From NCBI GenBank assembly GCA_947626785.1, contig CANQTO010000002.1:29712-93711 (forward strand): a stretch of 64,000 nt of DNA, given 5' to 3'. Position 1 is the first letter of the stretch; the number at the start of each line of letters is the position of its first letter. The position numbers and the translations under genes were made by a program. The notes beneath the pieces are model-generated. The model was given only the letters and a program-made list of their open reading frames with translations, was not told the origin of the DNA and did no database searches. This document shows positions 30,847 to 39,561 of this stretch, piece after piece. Origin of the DNA: an uncultured Oscillospiraceae bacterium. Its GTDB lineage: Bacteria; Bacillota; Clostridia; Oscillospirales; Oscillospiraceae.

Positions 30847-31444
30847 ACACGCGATCCTGTCTCCCAGCCAGTCGGCGTGGCTGCGGTACAACAAGGAAAA
30901 ATTCTACAAGTCTTTGACCGCCTCTTACGCACCGGAGGTGGGCACCCTGCTGCACGAGTTCGCGGCAGACCACATCCGCCACCTGATCACACTCACCGAG
31001 GACGTGAAGCAGGAGGCGCTTTTATTTTTGCTGAAAAACGGCATCCCCTACGCGGCCGTGGACATCGACGCGCTGTACCCGAACCTGATGAACTATGTGA
31101 ACGACGCGGTGAGCTATCACATGACGCCGGAGGTGGCGCTCTGGTACTCGGACAACTGCTACGGCCACACGGACGCCATCGCCTTTCGCAACAACATGCT
31201 GCGCATCCACGACCTGAAAACCGGGAAGCACGCGGTCATGGAGCAGCTCACCGTCTACGCCGCCCTGTTCTGCCTGGAGTACAAGGTGAAGCCGGAAAAC
31301 ATCGAGACAGAGCTGCGGATCTATCAGGACGGGGAGATCCTCTATCACAAGCCTGAGGCGGAGGAGCTGAAGGAGGTCATGAAGACCATCCGGGCCGCCG
31401 ACAAGACCATCAACAAAATCAAGGAAGGAGAGGACTGGACATGA
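30812..31444 (+). CDS. PD-(D/E)XK nuclease (Cas4/RecB-like)
   Basis: 210 residues. Motifs in order: His48 in GTLLHEFAADH, Asp121 in YGHTDAI, Asp134-x-Lys136 in IHDLKTG, and Gln145...Tyr149 in EQLTVYA: the classic RecB/Cas4 exonuclease set. No four-Cys iron-sulphur motif is seen, so it is closer to phage exonucleases than to CRISPR Cas4. Likely supplies recombination ends during replication. Start overlaps the VRR-NUC gene and its stop overlaps the next. Confidence 0.8.
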   Translation: MIWNRHSELEGKHAILSPSQSAWLRYNKEKFYKSLTASYAPEVGTLLHEFAADHIRHLITLTEDVKQEALLFLLKNGIPYAAVDIDALYPNLMNYVNDAVSYHMTPEVALWYSDNCYGHTDAIAFRNNMLRIHDLKTGKHAVMEQLTVYAALFCLEYKVKPENIETELRIYQDGEILYHKPEAEELKEVMKTIRAADKTINKIKEGEDWT

Positions 31445-34215
31445 GCCTGCCTGAATTCGACGAGATCATGCATTACGGTATGCCCCGCCGCTCCGGGCGG
31501 TATCCCTGGGGCTCCGGCGACGACCCCTATCAGCATGAGGGGGACTTTGCCAGCCGTGTGCAGGAGCTGCGGAAAAGCGGAATGGCGGAGAAGGACATCG
31601 CCAAGGCGGTGGGCCTGGAGAATACCAGCCAGCTTCGCATCCAGTATTCCAGAGCCATTAGCGCCAGGCGCGCGGACATGATCGCCGCGGCCCGGTCCAT
31701 GCTGGACGACGGGCACAGCCAGGCGGAGGTGGCGCGGGCTATGGACATCAACGAGTCCACTCTCCGCTCCCTGCTCAATGAGCGCTCCGCGGCCAGGACC
31801 AACGCCGCTAAAAACACCGCTGATTTCCTGCGACAGCAGATCAACGAGAAGGGCATGATCGACGTGGGCGCCGGGATCGAGGCAGAGCTTGGGATCAGCC
31901 GGGAAAAGCTGAACCAGGCTTTGACCATTCTCCAGGAGGAGGGCTATCCGGTCTACGGCGGAGGCGTGCCCCAGGTGACGAACCCCGGCAAGCAGACCAA
32001 TATCAAGGTCATCTGCCCGCCTGGGACAGAGCACAAGGAGATCTACGAGTTCGACAAGGTACATACCATCACGGACTACAAGCTCCGCACCGACGAGGAC
32101 GGCACGGAACACTTTGATAAGGGCTTCGAGTACCCGGCCAGTATGGACTCCAGCCGGCTGATGATCCGTTACAGGGACGACAAGGCGGCCGACGGCCACA
32201 CAGGCGTCGAGCGGGACGGCGTGGTGGAGCTGCGCCGGGGCGTGCCGGATCTGAGCCTTGGCGACAGCCATTATGCCCAGGTGCGTATCCTGGTGGACGG
32301 AGACAAGTACATCAAGGGAATGGCCGTGTACTCCGACGACATGCCCGACGGCGTGGATGTGGTGTTCAACACCAACAAGACCAGAGACGAGGCCGGCAAG
32401 GTGCTGAAGGAGATCAAGGCAGATCCTGCCAACCCCTTTGGCGCGCTCATCAAGGAGAACGGGGGCCAGTACCACTACACCGACGAAAACGGCGAGCGGA
32501 AGCTGGGCCTCATCAACAAAAAGAGCGACGAGGGCGACTGGGGCGAATGGGCCGACTCCCTGCCCAGCCAGTTCCTGTCCAAGCAGAGCATGCAGCTCAT
32601 TCAGAAGCAGCTCAATCTGGCCATCGCGGACAAGCGGGCCGAGTACGACGAGATCTGCTCCCTGACCAATCCCACGGTGAAGAAGCAGCTTTTGGACTCC
32701 TTTGCCAGCGACTGCGACGCGGCGGCTGTGTATCTCCAGGCGGCGGCTCTGCCCAGGCAGAAGTATCAGGTGATCCTGCCGGTGGCGTCCATGAAGGACA
32801 ACGAGGTGTTCGCGCCCAACTACAAGGACGGCGAGACCGTGGCGCTGATCCGCTATCCCCACGGCGGAACCTTTGAGATCCCGATCCTGAAGGTGAACAA
32901 CAAGCAGGCCGAGGCTCTGAACATGCTGGGCTCCATGCCGGCAGACGCTATCGGGATCAACAAATCGGTTGCGGACCGGCTATCCGGCGCGGACTTCGAC
33001 GGGGACACGGTGATGGTGATCCCATGCAACTCGCCTCACAGCAAGGTGAAGATCCAGAGCCAGGCCGAGCTACCGGGACTCAAGGACTTCGATCCGAAGA
33101 TGACCTACGGCTACTCCCGTGTGGAGACCGACGCCAACGGGGACAAGCATTACTTCCGGGACGGGCATGAGTTCCGGGTGATGAACAACACCCAGATCGA
33201 GATGGGAAAGATCTCGAACCTGATTACCGACATGACGCTGAAAGGCGCTGGTCCCGATGAATTGGCCAGGGCTGTCCGGCACTCCATGGTGGTCATCGAC
33301 GCCGAGAAGCACAAGCTGGACTGGAAGCAGAGCGAGGTGGACAACGGTATCGCCGCGCTGAAAAAGGAATGGCAGGAGCGGATCGACGACGACGGCACCG
33401 TGCATTACGGCGCGTCCACGCTGATCTCCCGTGCCAAGTCGCCGGTGGCGGTGCTGAAGCGGCAGGGCTCGCCCCACATCAACGAGGAGACCGGGGAGCT
33501 GGAGTACAAGCAGGTGACGGAGGAGTATGTGGACAAGAAGGGTAAGACCCGTGTGCGGACCCAGGACTCCACCCGCATGGCCGAGACGAAGGACGCCTTT
33601 GATCTGTCGTCCGGGACCGTGCAGGAGGAGGCTTATGCCCACTACGCCAACCACATGAAGGCCATGGCCAACGCCGCCCGGCTGGAGATCCTGCGCATCC
33701 GGCGGGAGGAGAAGATCCCCTATAGCGCCGAGGCCAAGGAGAAGTACCGGGAGGAGGTACAGGACCTGACTGACCAGCTCACCCTGGCCAAGTCCAACGC
33801 GCCCAGGGAACGGCAGGCCCAGCTCGCGGCCAACAGTGAGATCCGGGCCCTGAAGCGGGACAATCCTGAGATGACGAAGAAGGAGCTTCAGAAGAAAGGT
33901 CAGCAGGCGCTGAGCAAGAACCGGGTGCTGTTCGGGGCCAAGAGGAACCCCGTTGACATCACTCCCAAGGGTTGGGAGGCCATCCAGGCCGGCGCACTGT
34001 CGGAGAATGTGCTGAGCCAGATCCTGCGCTATGCCGACATCGACCAGGTGCGCGCCTACGCTACGCCGCGGACGACTACAACGCTGTCCGAAGGCAAGCA
34101 GGCCCGTATCCAGGCCATGCGCGCGTCCGGTTACACTACGTCGGAGATCGCCGAGGCCGTCGGAGTTTCGTCTTCGACCGTACAGAAATACGTTAAGGAA
34201 AGGAGTGCTGCCTGA
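31441..34215 (+). CDS. Putative phage RNA polymerase of the double-psi-barrel type (DFDGD protein) with helix-turn-helix ends
   Basis: 924 residues. The key motif is SGADFDGDTVMVIP, with DFDGD at 518-522, the metal-binding loop of multi-subunit RNA polymerase beta-prime and of single-chain YonO/QDE-1-type polymerases. Upstream, ALIRYPHGGTFEIPILKVNN (469-488) fits the preceding barrel strand. Residues 40-115 hold two helix-turn-helix units (EKDIAKAVGLENTSQLRIQY; SQAEVARAMDINESTLRSLL) and the end has a third (TTSEIAEAVGVSSSTVQKYV). The N-terminus MPRRSGRYPWGSGDDPYQ is a recurrent phage lead-in. It lies just before the late genes, as a late-transcription polymerase would. Activity is inferred, not shown. 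Confidence 0.7.
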   Translation: MSLPEFDEIMHYGMPRRSGRYPWGSGDDPYQHEGDFASRVQELRKSGMAEKDIAKAVGLENTSQLRIQYSRAISARRADMIAAARSMLDDGHSQAEVARAMDINESTLRSLLNERSAARTNAAKNTADFLRQQINEKGMIDVGAGIEAELGISREKLNQALTILQEEGYPVYGGGVPQVTNPGKQTNIKVICPPGTEHKEIYEFDKVHTITDYKLRTDEDGTEHFDKGFEYPASMDSSRLMIRYRDDKAADGHTGVERDGVVELRRGVPDLSLGDSHYAQVRILVDGDKYIKGMAVYSDDMPDGVDVVFNTNKTRDEAGKVLKEIKADPANPFGALIKENGGQYHYTDENGERKLGLINKKSDEGDWGEWADSLPSQFLSKQSMQLIQKQLNLAIADKRAEYDEICSLTNPTVKKQLLDSFASDCDAAAVYLQAAALPRQKYQVILPVASMKDNEVFAPNYKDGETVALIRYPHGGTFEIPILKVNNKQAEALNMLGSMPADAIGINKSVADRLSGADFDGDTVMVIPCNSPHSKVKIQSQAELPGLKDFDPKMTYGYSRVETDANGDKHYFRDGHEFRVMNNTQIEMGKISNLITDMTLKGAGPDELARAVRHSMVVIDAEKHKLDWKQSEVDNGIAALKKEWQERIDDDGTVHYGASTLISRAKSPVAVLKRQGSPHINEETGELEYKQVTEEYVDKKGKTRVRTQDSTRMAETKDAFDLSSGTVQEEAYAHYANHMKAMANAARLEILRIRREEKIPYSAEAKEKYREEVQDLTDQLTLAKSNAPRERQAQLAANSEIRALKRDNPEMTKKELQKKGQQALSKNRVLFGAKRNPVDITPKGWEAIQAGALSENVLSQILRYADIDQVRAYATPRTTTTLSEGKQARIQAMRASGYTTSEIAEAVGVSSSTVQKYVKERSAA

Positions 34216-34460
34216 TGAGCAGAGTTTGCGCGCTGACGACTGCCGATAATCCCTACGATCCGTTCAAGCAGTTCAGCAAATGGATGCTGTTCGACACGGA
34301 AAAGGGCTATAATTCTGCCGGATTGCTGGCAAGGATCGCCAAAACGTCTGAAGAATTCAGCGAAGACGAGTACAATCAGGCAGTTGAGTCGGCGATCGAC
34401 GAGATCATTCGGTACGATTTCACGAACATGCGCCGAAAAGTGATAAAACCTGCAATATAG
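34215..34460 (+). CDS. Small conserved phage protein
   Basis: 81 residues; ATG overlaps the polymerase-like gene stop and AAGGAG lies upstream. VCALTTADNPYDPFKQFSKW then MLFDTEKGYNSAGLLARIAK is a pattern repeated in many Firmicute phages at this position. Helical; function unknown. Confidence 0.7.
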   Translation: MSRVCALTTADNPYDPFKQFSKWMLFDTEKGYNSAGLLARIAKTSEEFSEDEYNQAVESAIDEIIRYDFTNMRRKVIKPAI

Positions 34461-34468
34461 TATCGAAT

Positions 34469-34514
34469 ATGAGGGTATAGGGGGCCTCGCCGAAAAGGCA
34501 CCCCCTCCCCTCAT
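34469..34514 (+). terminator. Nested GC-rich hairpin ending the early transcription unit
   Basis: ATGAGGG/CCCTCAT, GGGGG/CCCCC and GCC/GGC pairs nest around a GAAAA loop (34469-34514). It has no strong T-tract, so it may be an RNA-processing or pausing element rather than a classic terminator. Confidence 0.5.
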
Positions 34515-34592
34515 CGCCGGCCTCCTTGAAAATTCTCCGGGGGTTATATTTTTGAAAACTTTTTAGGGCCCTGGGTGGCCGGATTTGTAGTT

Positions 34593-34707
34593 GTGGCATT
34601 TAGAGGAGCTTATGGAGCACGCCCACGCTTGAGTGACCTCCTTCTTTGTCATTTTCTCCTGTTTTCTCTCTTCTACAAACTGCTCCATAAGTTCTTCTAA
34701 GTGCCAC
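34593..34707 (+). ncRNA. Long hairpin RNA element (27-bp fully paired stem) before the terminase genes
   Basis: Arms at 34593-34619 and 34681-34707 pair over all 27 positions; the three sites that differ from perfect complementarity are G.U wobbles, which keeps pairing in RNA but not in DNA. The 61-base loop is pyrimidine-rich. The unit ends 28 bases before the small-terminase-like gene. It could be a structured leader or processed RNA, or (as DNA) part of the packaging site. No known family recognised. Confidence 0.55.
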
Positions 34708-34735
34708 AAATGACTATGAAAAGGAGTGTTACGTC

Positions 34736-35086
34736 ATGGGTAGACGACCAAAAGTGGCGGAACCTCCAATGGTTTCGTCCAGACAGATGCGTCCGGCTCT
34801 TACACCGGAAGCCGATGAAGGCCAGATGGTTTCTCTGGCCATGGATCTTGTGCGGCAGCGGATCATGAACGGTACCGCAACGTCGCAGGAGACTACACAC
34901 TTTCTGAAATTGGCTACCGGTAAGGAGAGACTGGAGCTGGAGATGATGCGGAAGCAGATAGAGCTCATGGACGCGAGGATCAAATCCTACGAGGCCCAGG
35001 ACAGAATGGAGGAACTGCTGGAGCGGGCCCTCAGCGCGTTCAAGAGATACAGCGGGAATGACGAAGAGGAATTCTATGAGGATTAG
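34736..35086 (+). CDS. Small-terminase-like phage protein
   Basis: 116 residues, AAAAGGAG upstream. Basic start MGRRPKVAEPPMVSSRQMRP, then a helical core (ISLAMDLVRQRIMNGTATSQ-type segment, here starting VSLAMDLV) and a long coiled coil (LELEMMRKQIELMDARIKSY). Position at the head of the packaging genes, before an HNH protein, suggests the DNA-recognition subunit of terminase. Sequence similarity alone is not decisive. Confidence 0.55.
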   Translation: MGRRPKVAEPPMVSSRQMRPALTPEADEGQMVSLAMDLVRQRIMNGTATSQETTHFLKLATGKERLELEMMRKQIELMDARIKSYEAQDRMEELLERALSAFKRYSGNDEEEFYED

Positions 35087-35525
35087 ACGCTACTCCGAGC
35101 TTATCGAGCTCCGGACCTTTCGAGAAAGATTTGAGTATCTGCGGCTGGATGGGACTGTAGGAAAGGAAACCTTTGGCATAGAGCGGTATCTGAATCAGGC
35201 GTTCTACCATTCGGTTGGATGGGGGCAGGTAAGAAATTATGTGATCTCCAGAGATCTCGGCTGCGATCTTGCTCTTCCGGGAAATGAGATCTACGGAAGC
35301 ATCTATGTTCATCACATGAATCCTCTTGAAGTTCGGGACATCACTGAAGCAACAGACTTTCTGATGGATCCGGAATTTCTGGTATGCACATCACTGAACA
35401 CACACAACGCAATTCACTACGGGGACGAAAGGCTGCTGATATGCGAGCCGATCATTCGCACACCGTATGACACCTGCCCATGGAAAAGGAGGGACGCGCT
35501 TGGAAAGCATACTCACGAGCATTAA
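35076..35525 (+). CDS. HNH-like endonuclease-type phage protein
   Basis: 149 residues from ATG 35076. The C-terminal half, YGSIYVHHMNPLEVRDITEA then FLVCTSLNTHNAIHYGDERL, matches the degenerate HNH fold of packaging-associated phage nucleases: paired His, Asn and a final His. Such HNH proteins assist terminase in cutting DNA in HK97-type phages. Overlaps the previous gene by 11 bases. Confidence 0.7.
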   Translation: MRIRRYSELIELRTFRERFEYLRLDGTVGKETFGIERYLNQAFYHSVGWGQVRNYVISRDLGCDLALPGNEIYGSIYVHHMNPLEVRDITEATDFLMDPEFLVCTSLNTHNAIHYGDERLLICEPIIRTPYDTCPWKRRDALGKHTHEH

Positions 35526-35850
35526 AGAAATGCTGGGGATCAAGGAGGAGTACACTCACTTTGACACCAGCGTCATCACGCATATCAACACTGTGCTGCA
35601 AACGCTCAAGGAATTGGGCGTCGGTCCGGAGAAGGGCTTCTCTATCAAGGATAAGAGCGCCTCCTGGGCAGATTTTCTTGGAGACAGAACAGATCTGGAG
35701 GCGGTTAAAAGCTACGTCTATCTGAAGGTGCGGCTTTTGTTCGATCCTCCGGCATCTTCTGTCATTGTGAAGAGCATAGAAGAGCTTGCGCTGGAATATG
35801 AATGGCGTATCAACGTGGATGCGGAGCATGTTCCGGCTGAAAGCGACTGA
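35500..35850 (+). CDS. Head-tail connector (gp6-like) protein
   Basis: 116 residues beginning at TTG 35500 (AAAGGAGG upstream). ILTSIKEMLGIKEEYTHFDT, INTVLQTLKELGVGPEKGFS and SYVYLKVRLLFDPPASSVIV form the all-helical pattern of the gp6/connector family. It would form the ring below the portal. Placement ahead of terminase and portal is unusual but seen in gut phages. Confidence 0.75.
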   Translation: MESILTSIKEMLGIKEEYTHFDTSVITHINTVLQTLKELGVGPEKGFSIKDKSASWADFLGDRTDLEAVKSYVYLKVRLLFDPPASSVIVKSIEELALEYEWRINVDAEHVPAESD

Positions 35851-35866
35851 AAAAGTTTACAAAAAA

Positions 35867-35896
35867 TTAACGATTGGGGGGGGTAAATGGTATAAT
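35867..35896 (+). promoter_or_regulatory. Host-type promoter for the lipoprotein gene
   Basis: TTAACG at 35867-35872 and a perfect TATAAT at 35891-35896, separated by 18 bases that include an eight-G run. It lies 64 bases before the lipoprotein start inside the structural operon, marking an independently expressed accessory (moron) unit. Confidence 0.7.
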
Positions 35897-35959
35897 GGTC
35901 TGAAAAAGTGTGCCATGAACCAGCTCCTCAAGACATTATGTGAAAGCGAGTTGATAGTA

Positions 35960-36421
35960 TTGAAAAAGATTTTAGCGTTTTTGTTTGCGCTGTGCTTTAT
36001 CGTCATGGCTGGGTGCTCTTCCAGCTCCGGTCAGAGTTCAACTGATCCGGCCAGTATGGATACGGAGTCACTCAAAGAACTTTACCAGTCCGTAAGGAAT
36101 GAGATGGTAAAGCGCGGAGAGATCTCTGATGAAGAGAACAGGATCGGGCGTGGAACTTATGAAGTTGGGCGGGACATCAAAGCCGGAAGTTATGACTTTC
36201 TGTGTGATGACACGGATTACTTTGATGACGAATCACCGGATAACGACATCTACATCTTTATGACCGGAGAAGACGGCGGCGACCGTGACAATCGAATTTT
36301 CTGGGAGCAGCGTTTTCAGATAGGAAGTCATGTGACTTTTAATCTTGAAGAAGGAATGACTTTGACAATAACCGGGTGCTCCGGAATCTTGAAAGAGAAT
36401 AGTCCGTCCTGGGCTCCCTGA
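35960..36421 (+). CDS. Lipoprotein, probable lysogeny-expressed accessory gene (moron)
   Basis: 153 residues from TTG 35960. MKKILAFLFALCFIVMAGCS is a lipoprotein signal with lipobox VMAGC. The mature part has a Ser/acidic linker and a beta-rich domain (RGTYEVGRDIKAGSYDFLCD, RFQIGSHVTFNLEEGMTLTI). It has its own promoter and interrupts the head genes, so it is likely expressed in the lysogen and surface-anchored. Superinfection exclusion or host-fitness roles are possible; none is shown. Confidence 0.75.
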   Translation: MKKILAFLFALCFIVMAGCSSSSGQSSTDPASMDTESLKELYQSVRNEMVKRGEISDEENRIGRGTYEVGRDIKAGSYDFLCDDTDYFDDESPDNDIYIFMTGEDGGDRDNRIFWEQRFQIGSHVTFNLEEGMTLTITGCSGILKENSPSWAP

Positions 36422-36476
36422 AATCGGCGATTAAAATTATATGAATGTACCTGAGATAGAAAGAGGGTATCCGTTG

Positions 36477-37169
36477 ATGAAGCTGGCGGAACGTGAACCA
36501 GTTGTAAAGCGAGAGAAAGTCGTTTATGTGGAGAAAAGTCACGGACATTTTGGTATTTTGGTAGCTGTTCTGGTCACCATAGTTCTTGTTGCGGCATTGG
36601 TCTTTGCCGGATTCAAGCTGAAAGAGAGCTATGAGATGATCGAGACTCTGACAAAAGAGATCGAAATGGCTCCGCAGCTATCCAACATCACCATCGAGCA
36701 GGCTTTAGAGCCTCTTGCTGATCTGACTACGCAGGAGTATGTATACAGAAACGCGGACAGGAAGGACAGCAGCGAGACCTGGATCTTCGGATGGGAGCGG
36801 CCGTTCAGCAGCAAAAGTATCCTGATCTCTTATGACGGAGTTATCAAAGCCGGCATCGACTTTTCGGAGATCGATGTCTCCGTAAACGATGTGACAAAGA
36901 TCGTGACAGTCGATCTGCCAGAAAGCAGAATCACGGATAACAGTATTCCGCAGGAGAGCATTACGGTGCTTGAGGTCAAGAACGGGCTGTTTAACGAGGT
37001 CACATTCGACGACTACAACGAGTTTATCGCTGAACAAAAAGAAGTGATGGAGGCGAAGGCAATCGAGCAGGGGTTGCTTGAAAAGGCCGATGAAGAGGCG
37101 AAGCTTCTGGTCAAGGCTTTCGTATCAGAGCTTCCGGGCATGGAAAACTACCAGCTTATCGTAAAGTAA
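36477..37169 (+). CDS. DUF4230-type membrane-anchored protein
   Basis: 230 residues from ATG 36477 (GAAAGAGGG upstream). Membrane helix (FGILVAVLVTIVLVAALVFA), a short coiled coil, then a DUF4230 domain (EYVYRNADRKDS; ILISYDGVIKAGIDFSEIDV; VTVDLPESRITDNSI), which is normally exported. Likely in the same accessory unit as the lipoprotein. A terminator follows at 37188. Function of the family is unknown. Confidence 0.75.
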   Translation: MKLAEREPVVKREKVVYVEKSHGHFGILVAVLVTIVLVAALVFAGFKLKESYEMIETLTKEIEMAPQLSNITIEQALEPLADLTTQEYVYRNADRKDSSETWIFGWERPFSSKSILISYDGVIKAGIDFSEIDVSVNDVTKIVTVDLPESRITDNSIPQESITVLEVKNGLFNEVTFDDYNEFIAEQKEVMEAKAIEQGLLEKADEEAKLLVKAFVSELPGMENYQLIVK

Positions 37170-37187
37170 ATTATACATTTCAGCGGG

Positions 37188-37222
37188 AAAGAGGCTTTCA
37201 TGACGAGGGCCTCTTTCTTTTT
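37188..37222 (+). terminator. Intrinsic terminator closing the accessory unit
   Basis: AGAGGC (37190s) and GCCTCT form a stem around TTTCATGACGAGG, followed by TTCTTTTT. Confidence 0.75.
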
Positions 37223-37253
37223 ATGCGCATTTATCAGAAAGGAGGGCAAAATC

Positions 37254-37808
37254 GTGAGCGATTCCCTTGAACATCATGGCATAAAGGGGCAAAAATGGGG
37301 CATTATCCGGACTCCCGAGCAGCTCGGACATGGGCCGAAGGGCAAATCCGGGAACGAAAAGGAATCTTCCGGTGAAAACGGAAGCTCTAAAGGCGGCGGT
37401 TCCAAAGGCGGCAAATCTGCCAAGGAAAAATCCGAGCAGGAAACTCCGAGCATCGCTTCTATGAGCGATGAGGAGCTCCGTGCAAGGATCAGCCGTTTGG
37501 ACATGGAGGTCCGGTATTCTGAGCTGATGGCCAGGAGAAACCCCAAGAAGACCAGCCTCACAAAGAAGCTGTTGAATGAAGCTGCCGAAAATCTCGGACG
37601 AAAGGCTCTCGGTATCGCTGTGGATTCCATCATAAGCGGCGCTTCCGGAAAGACCAAAAAGGAAGAGAAGTTCGACATCAATAAATACAAGGATGCTGAC
37701 GTGTCAAAGCTCGATCCGGACACGATCTCTAAAGTCGCCAAATGGTATCAGAATGCTACCTCCATTGAAAAATACAGAGAGTCTATGAAGAAGTCCGGCG
37801 GGACATAA
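37254..37808 (+). CDS. HHGIKGQKWG-motif phage structural-region protein
   Basis: 184 residues from GTG 37254 (AAAGGAGGG upstream). Starts MSDSLEHHGIKGQKWGIIRT then PEQLGHGPKGKSG. This HGxKGxKWG motif is widespread at the N-termini of unrelated phage head-region proteins. The rest is low-complexity Ser/Gly/Lys followed by helices (MSDEELRARISRLDMEVRYS; ALGIAVDSIISGASG). The same lead-in recurs at 39562. It may mark proteins for the prohead; unproven. Confidence 0.7.
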   Translation: MSDSLEHHGIKGQKWGIIRTPEQLGHGPKGKSGNEKESSGENGSSKGGGSKGGKSAKEKSEQETPSIASMSDEELRARISRLDMEVRYSELMARRNPKKTSLTKKLLNEAAENLGRKALGIAVDSIISGASGKTKKEEKFDINKYKDADVSKLDPDTISKVAKWYQNATSIEKYRESMKKSGGT

Positions 37809-37816
37809 GAAAAAGC

Positions 37817-39559
37817 ATGCTCTCCAATACGGCAGTACCGAGATACTATGGCGAATTCAGAGATGATGTAATAAATGGAAAGATCCCGGTTTGCCGGGAG
37901 ATCGAGATGGAAATGCACCGGATCGACGATCTGATCGCAAATCCAGGCGTGTATTACGACAGCAACGCGGTCGAGGGGTTCATCCAATACTGTGAAGAAG
38001 AACTCACGCTGACCGATGGCTCCGATCTCCATTTGCTGGACAGCTTTAAGCTGTGGGCAGAGCAAATTTTCGGATGGTATTACTATGTGGAGCGCACCGT
38101 TCCCGTGCCAAATGAGAATGGAGGCGGTGTCCACTATGTACGAAAAAAGGTAAAGAAGCGGCTGACAAACAAGCAGTATTTGATCGTGGCCAGAGGCGCT
38201 GCGAAGACTATGTATGCAAGCTGCATTCAAAGCTACTTCCTGAACATCGACACAAGCACCACCCACCAGATCGCAACGGCTTATACCATGCGGCAGGCTG
38301 ACGAGACACTGTCCCCTATACGAACTTCCATCACGAGAGCCAGGGGGCCGCTGTTTCAGTTTCTCACAGAGGGGAGCTTGCAAAACACTACCGGGAGCAG
38401 AGCAAACCGGGTAAAGCTTGCCTCCACGAAAAAGGGAATTGAAAACTTTCTGACCGGGAGCCGGCTGGAAACCGTGCCAATGAGCATAGACAAGCTGCAA
38501 AGTATGCGTACAAAGGTGGCATCCATCGACGAATGGCTCTCCTGTGACATCCGGGAAAACCCGATCGGCGCTATAGAACAGGGATCTTCCAAGATAGATA
38601 ACTATCTGATCCTGGCAATCAGCTCCGAGGGGACGATCAGAAACGCCATAGGAGATACCGTCAAAATGGATCTGATGAAGATCCTGCGAGGAGAGACTAT
38701 CGCGCCGTGGGTCAGCATTTGGTATTACAAGCTGGACTCCATCGACGAAGTCGGAATGCCTGAGATGTGGTTGAAGGCCAACCCCAATCTGGGAAAGACC
38801 GTGTCCTATGAGACGTATCAGCGTGAAGTAGACAAAATCGAGCAGAACACCAGTGAGCGGAACGACACATTGGCTAAAAGGTTCGGTATTCCTATGGAGG
38901 GGTACACCTACTACTTCTCTTATGAAGAGATACAGCCGCACAGGAAGAGAAACTATTGGCGAATGCCGTGCGCTCTCGGTGCAGACTTATCCCAGGGGGA
39001 CGACTTCTGTGCATTTACGTTTCTGTTTCCTCTCTCTGACGGGAGTTTTGGGATCAAGACGAGAAACTACATATCGTCGCTGACGTTTGACAAGCTGTCG
39101 GCGGCTATGCACACAAAGTACATGAGCTTCATTGAAGAAGGAAGCCTTGCCGTGCTGGATTGCACGGTTTTGGACATGATGGACGTATATGAAGATCTGG
39201 ACGGCTTCATCACCGAGATGGAGTATGACGTCCGGTGCTTCGGATACGATCCTTATAATGCGAAGGAATTCATTGAACGATGGCAGATCGACAACGGCGC
39301 CTACGGTATTGAAAAGGTCATACAGGGGGCAAAGACGGAATCCGTTCCTTTGGGAGAGCTGAAGAAGCTGTCTGAGGAGCGGATGCTTTTGTTTGACGAA
39401 GAGCTTATGAGCTTCGCCATGGGAAACTGCATTACCTTGGAGGATACCAATGGGAACCGAAAGTTGTTCAAGAAACGGTATGAGCAGAAGATCGACGCTG
39501 TTGCCGCGTTGATGGACGCTTATGTCGCATATAAAGCCAACAAGGGGGAGTTCGCTTAG
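37817..39559 (+). CDS. Terminase large subunit
   Basis: 580 residues. ATPase: Walker A VARGAAKT 124-131, Walker B ASIDEW with Asp238/Glu239. Nuclease: GADLSQGDDFCAFTF, FGYDPYNAKEFIE, and the closing KKRYEQKIDAVAALMDAYVA with its metal-binding Asp. HK97-type packaging motor that cuts and pumps DNA into the prohead. It begins eight bases after the HHGIKG gene. Confidence 0.93.
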   Translation: MLSNTAVPRYYGEFRDDVINGKIPVCREIEMEMHRIDDLIANPGVYYDSNAVEGFIQYCEEELTLTDGSDLHLLDSFKLWAEQIFGWYYYVERTVPVPNENGGGVHYVRKKVKKRLTNKQYLIVARGAAKTMYASCIQSYFLNIDTSTTHQIATAYTMRQADETLSPIRTSITRARGPLFQFLTEGSLQNTTGSRANRVKLASTKKGIENFLTGSRLETVPMSIDKLQSMRTKVASIDEWLSCDIRENPIGAIEQGSSKIDNYLILAISSEGTIRNAIGDTVKMDLMKILRGETIAPWVSIWYYKLDSIDEVGMPEMWLKANPNLGKTVSYETYQREVDKIEQNTSERNDTLAKRFGIPMEGYTYYFSYEEIQPHRKRNYWRMPCALGADLSQGDDFCAFTFLFPLSDGSFGIKTRNYISSLTFDKLSAAMHTKYMSFIEEGSLAVLDCTVLDMMDVYEDLDGFITEMEYDVRCFGYDPYNAKEFIERWQIDNGAYGIEKVIQGAKTESVPLGELKKLSEERMLLFDEELMSFAMGNCITLEDTNGNRKLFKKRYEQKIDAVAALMDAYVAYKANKGEFA

Positions 39560-39561
39560 AC

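Noticed and set aside
30812..31444. Cas4 of a CRISPR system
   Set aside because: Nuclease motifs match but the four-Cys cluster of Cas4 is missing and there are no other cas genes; a phage exonuclease is the better reading.
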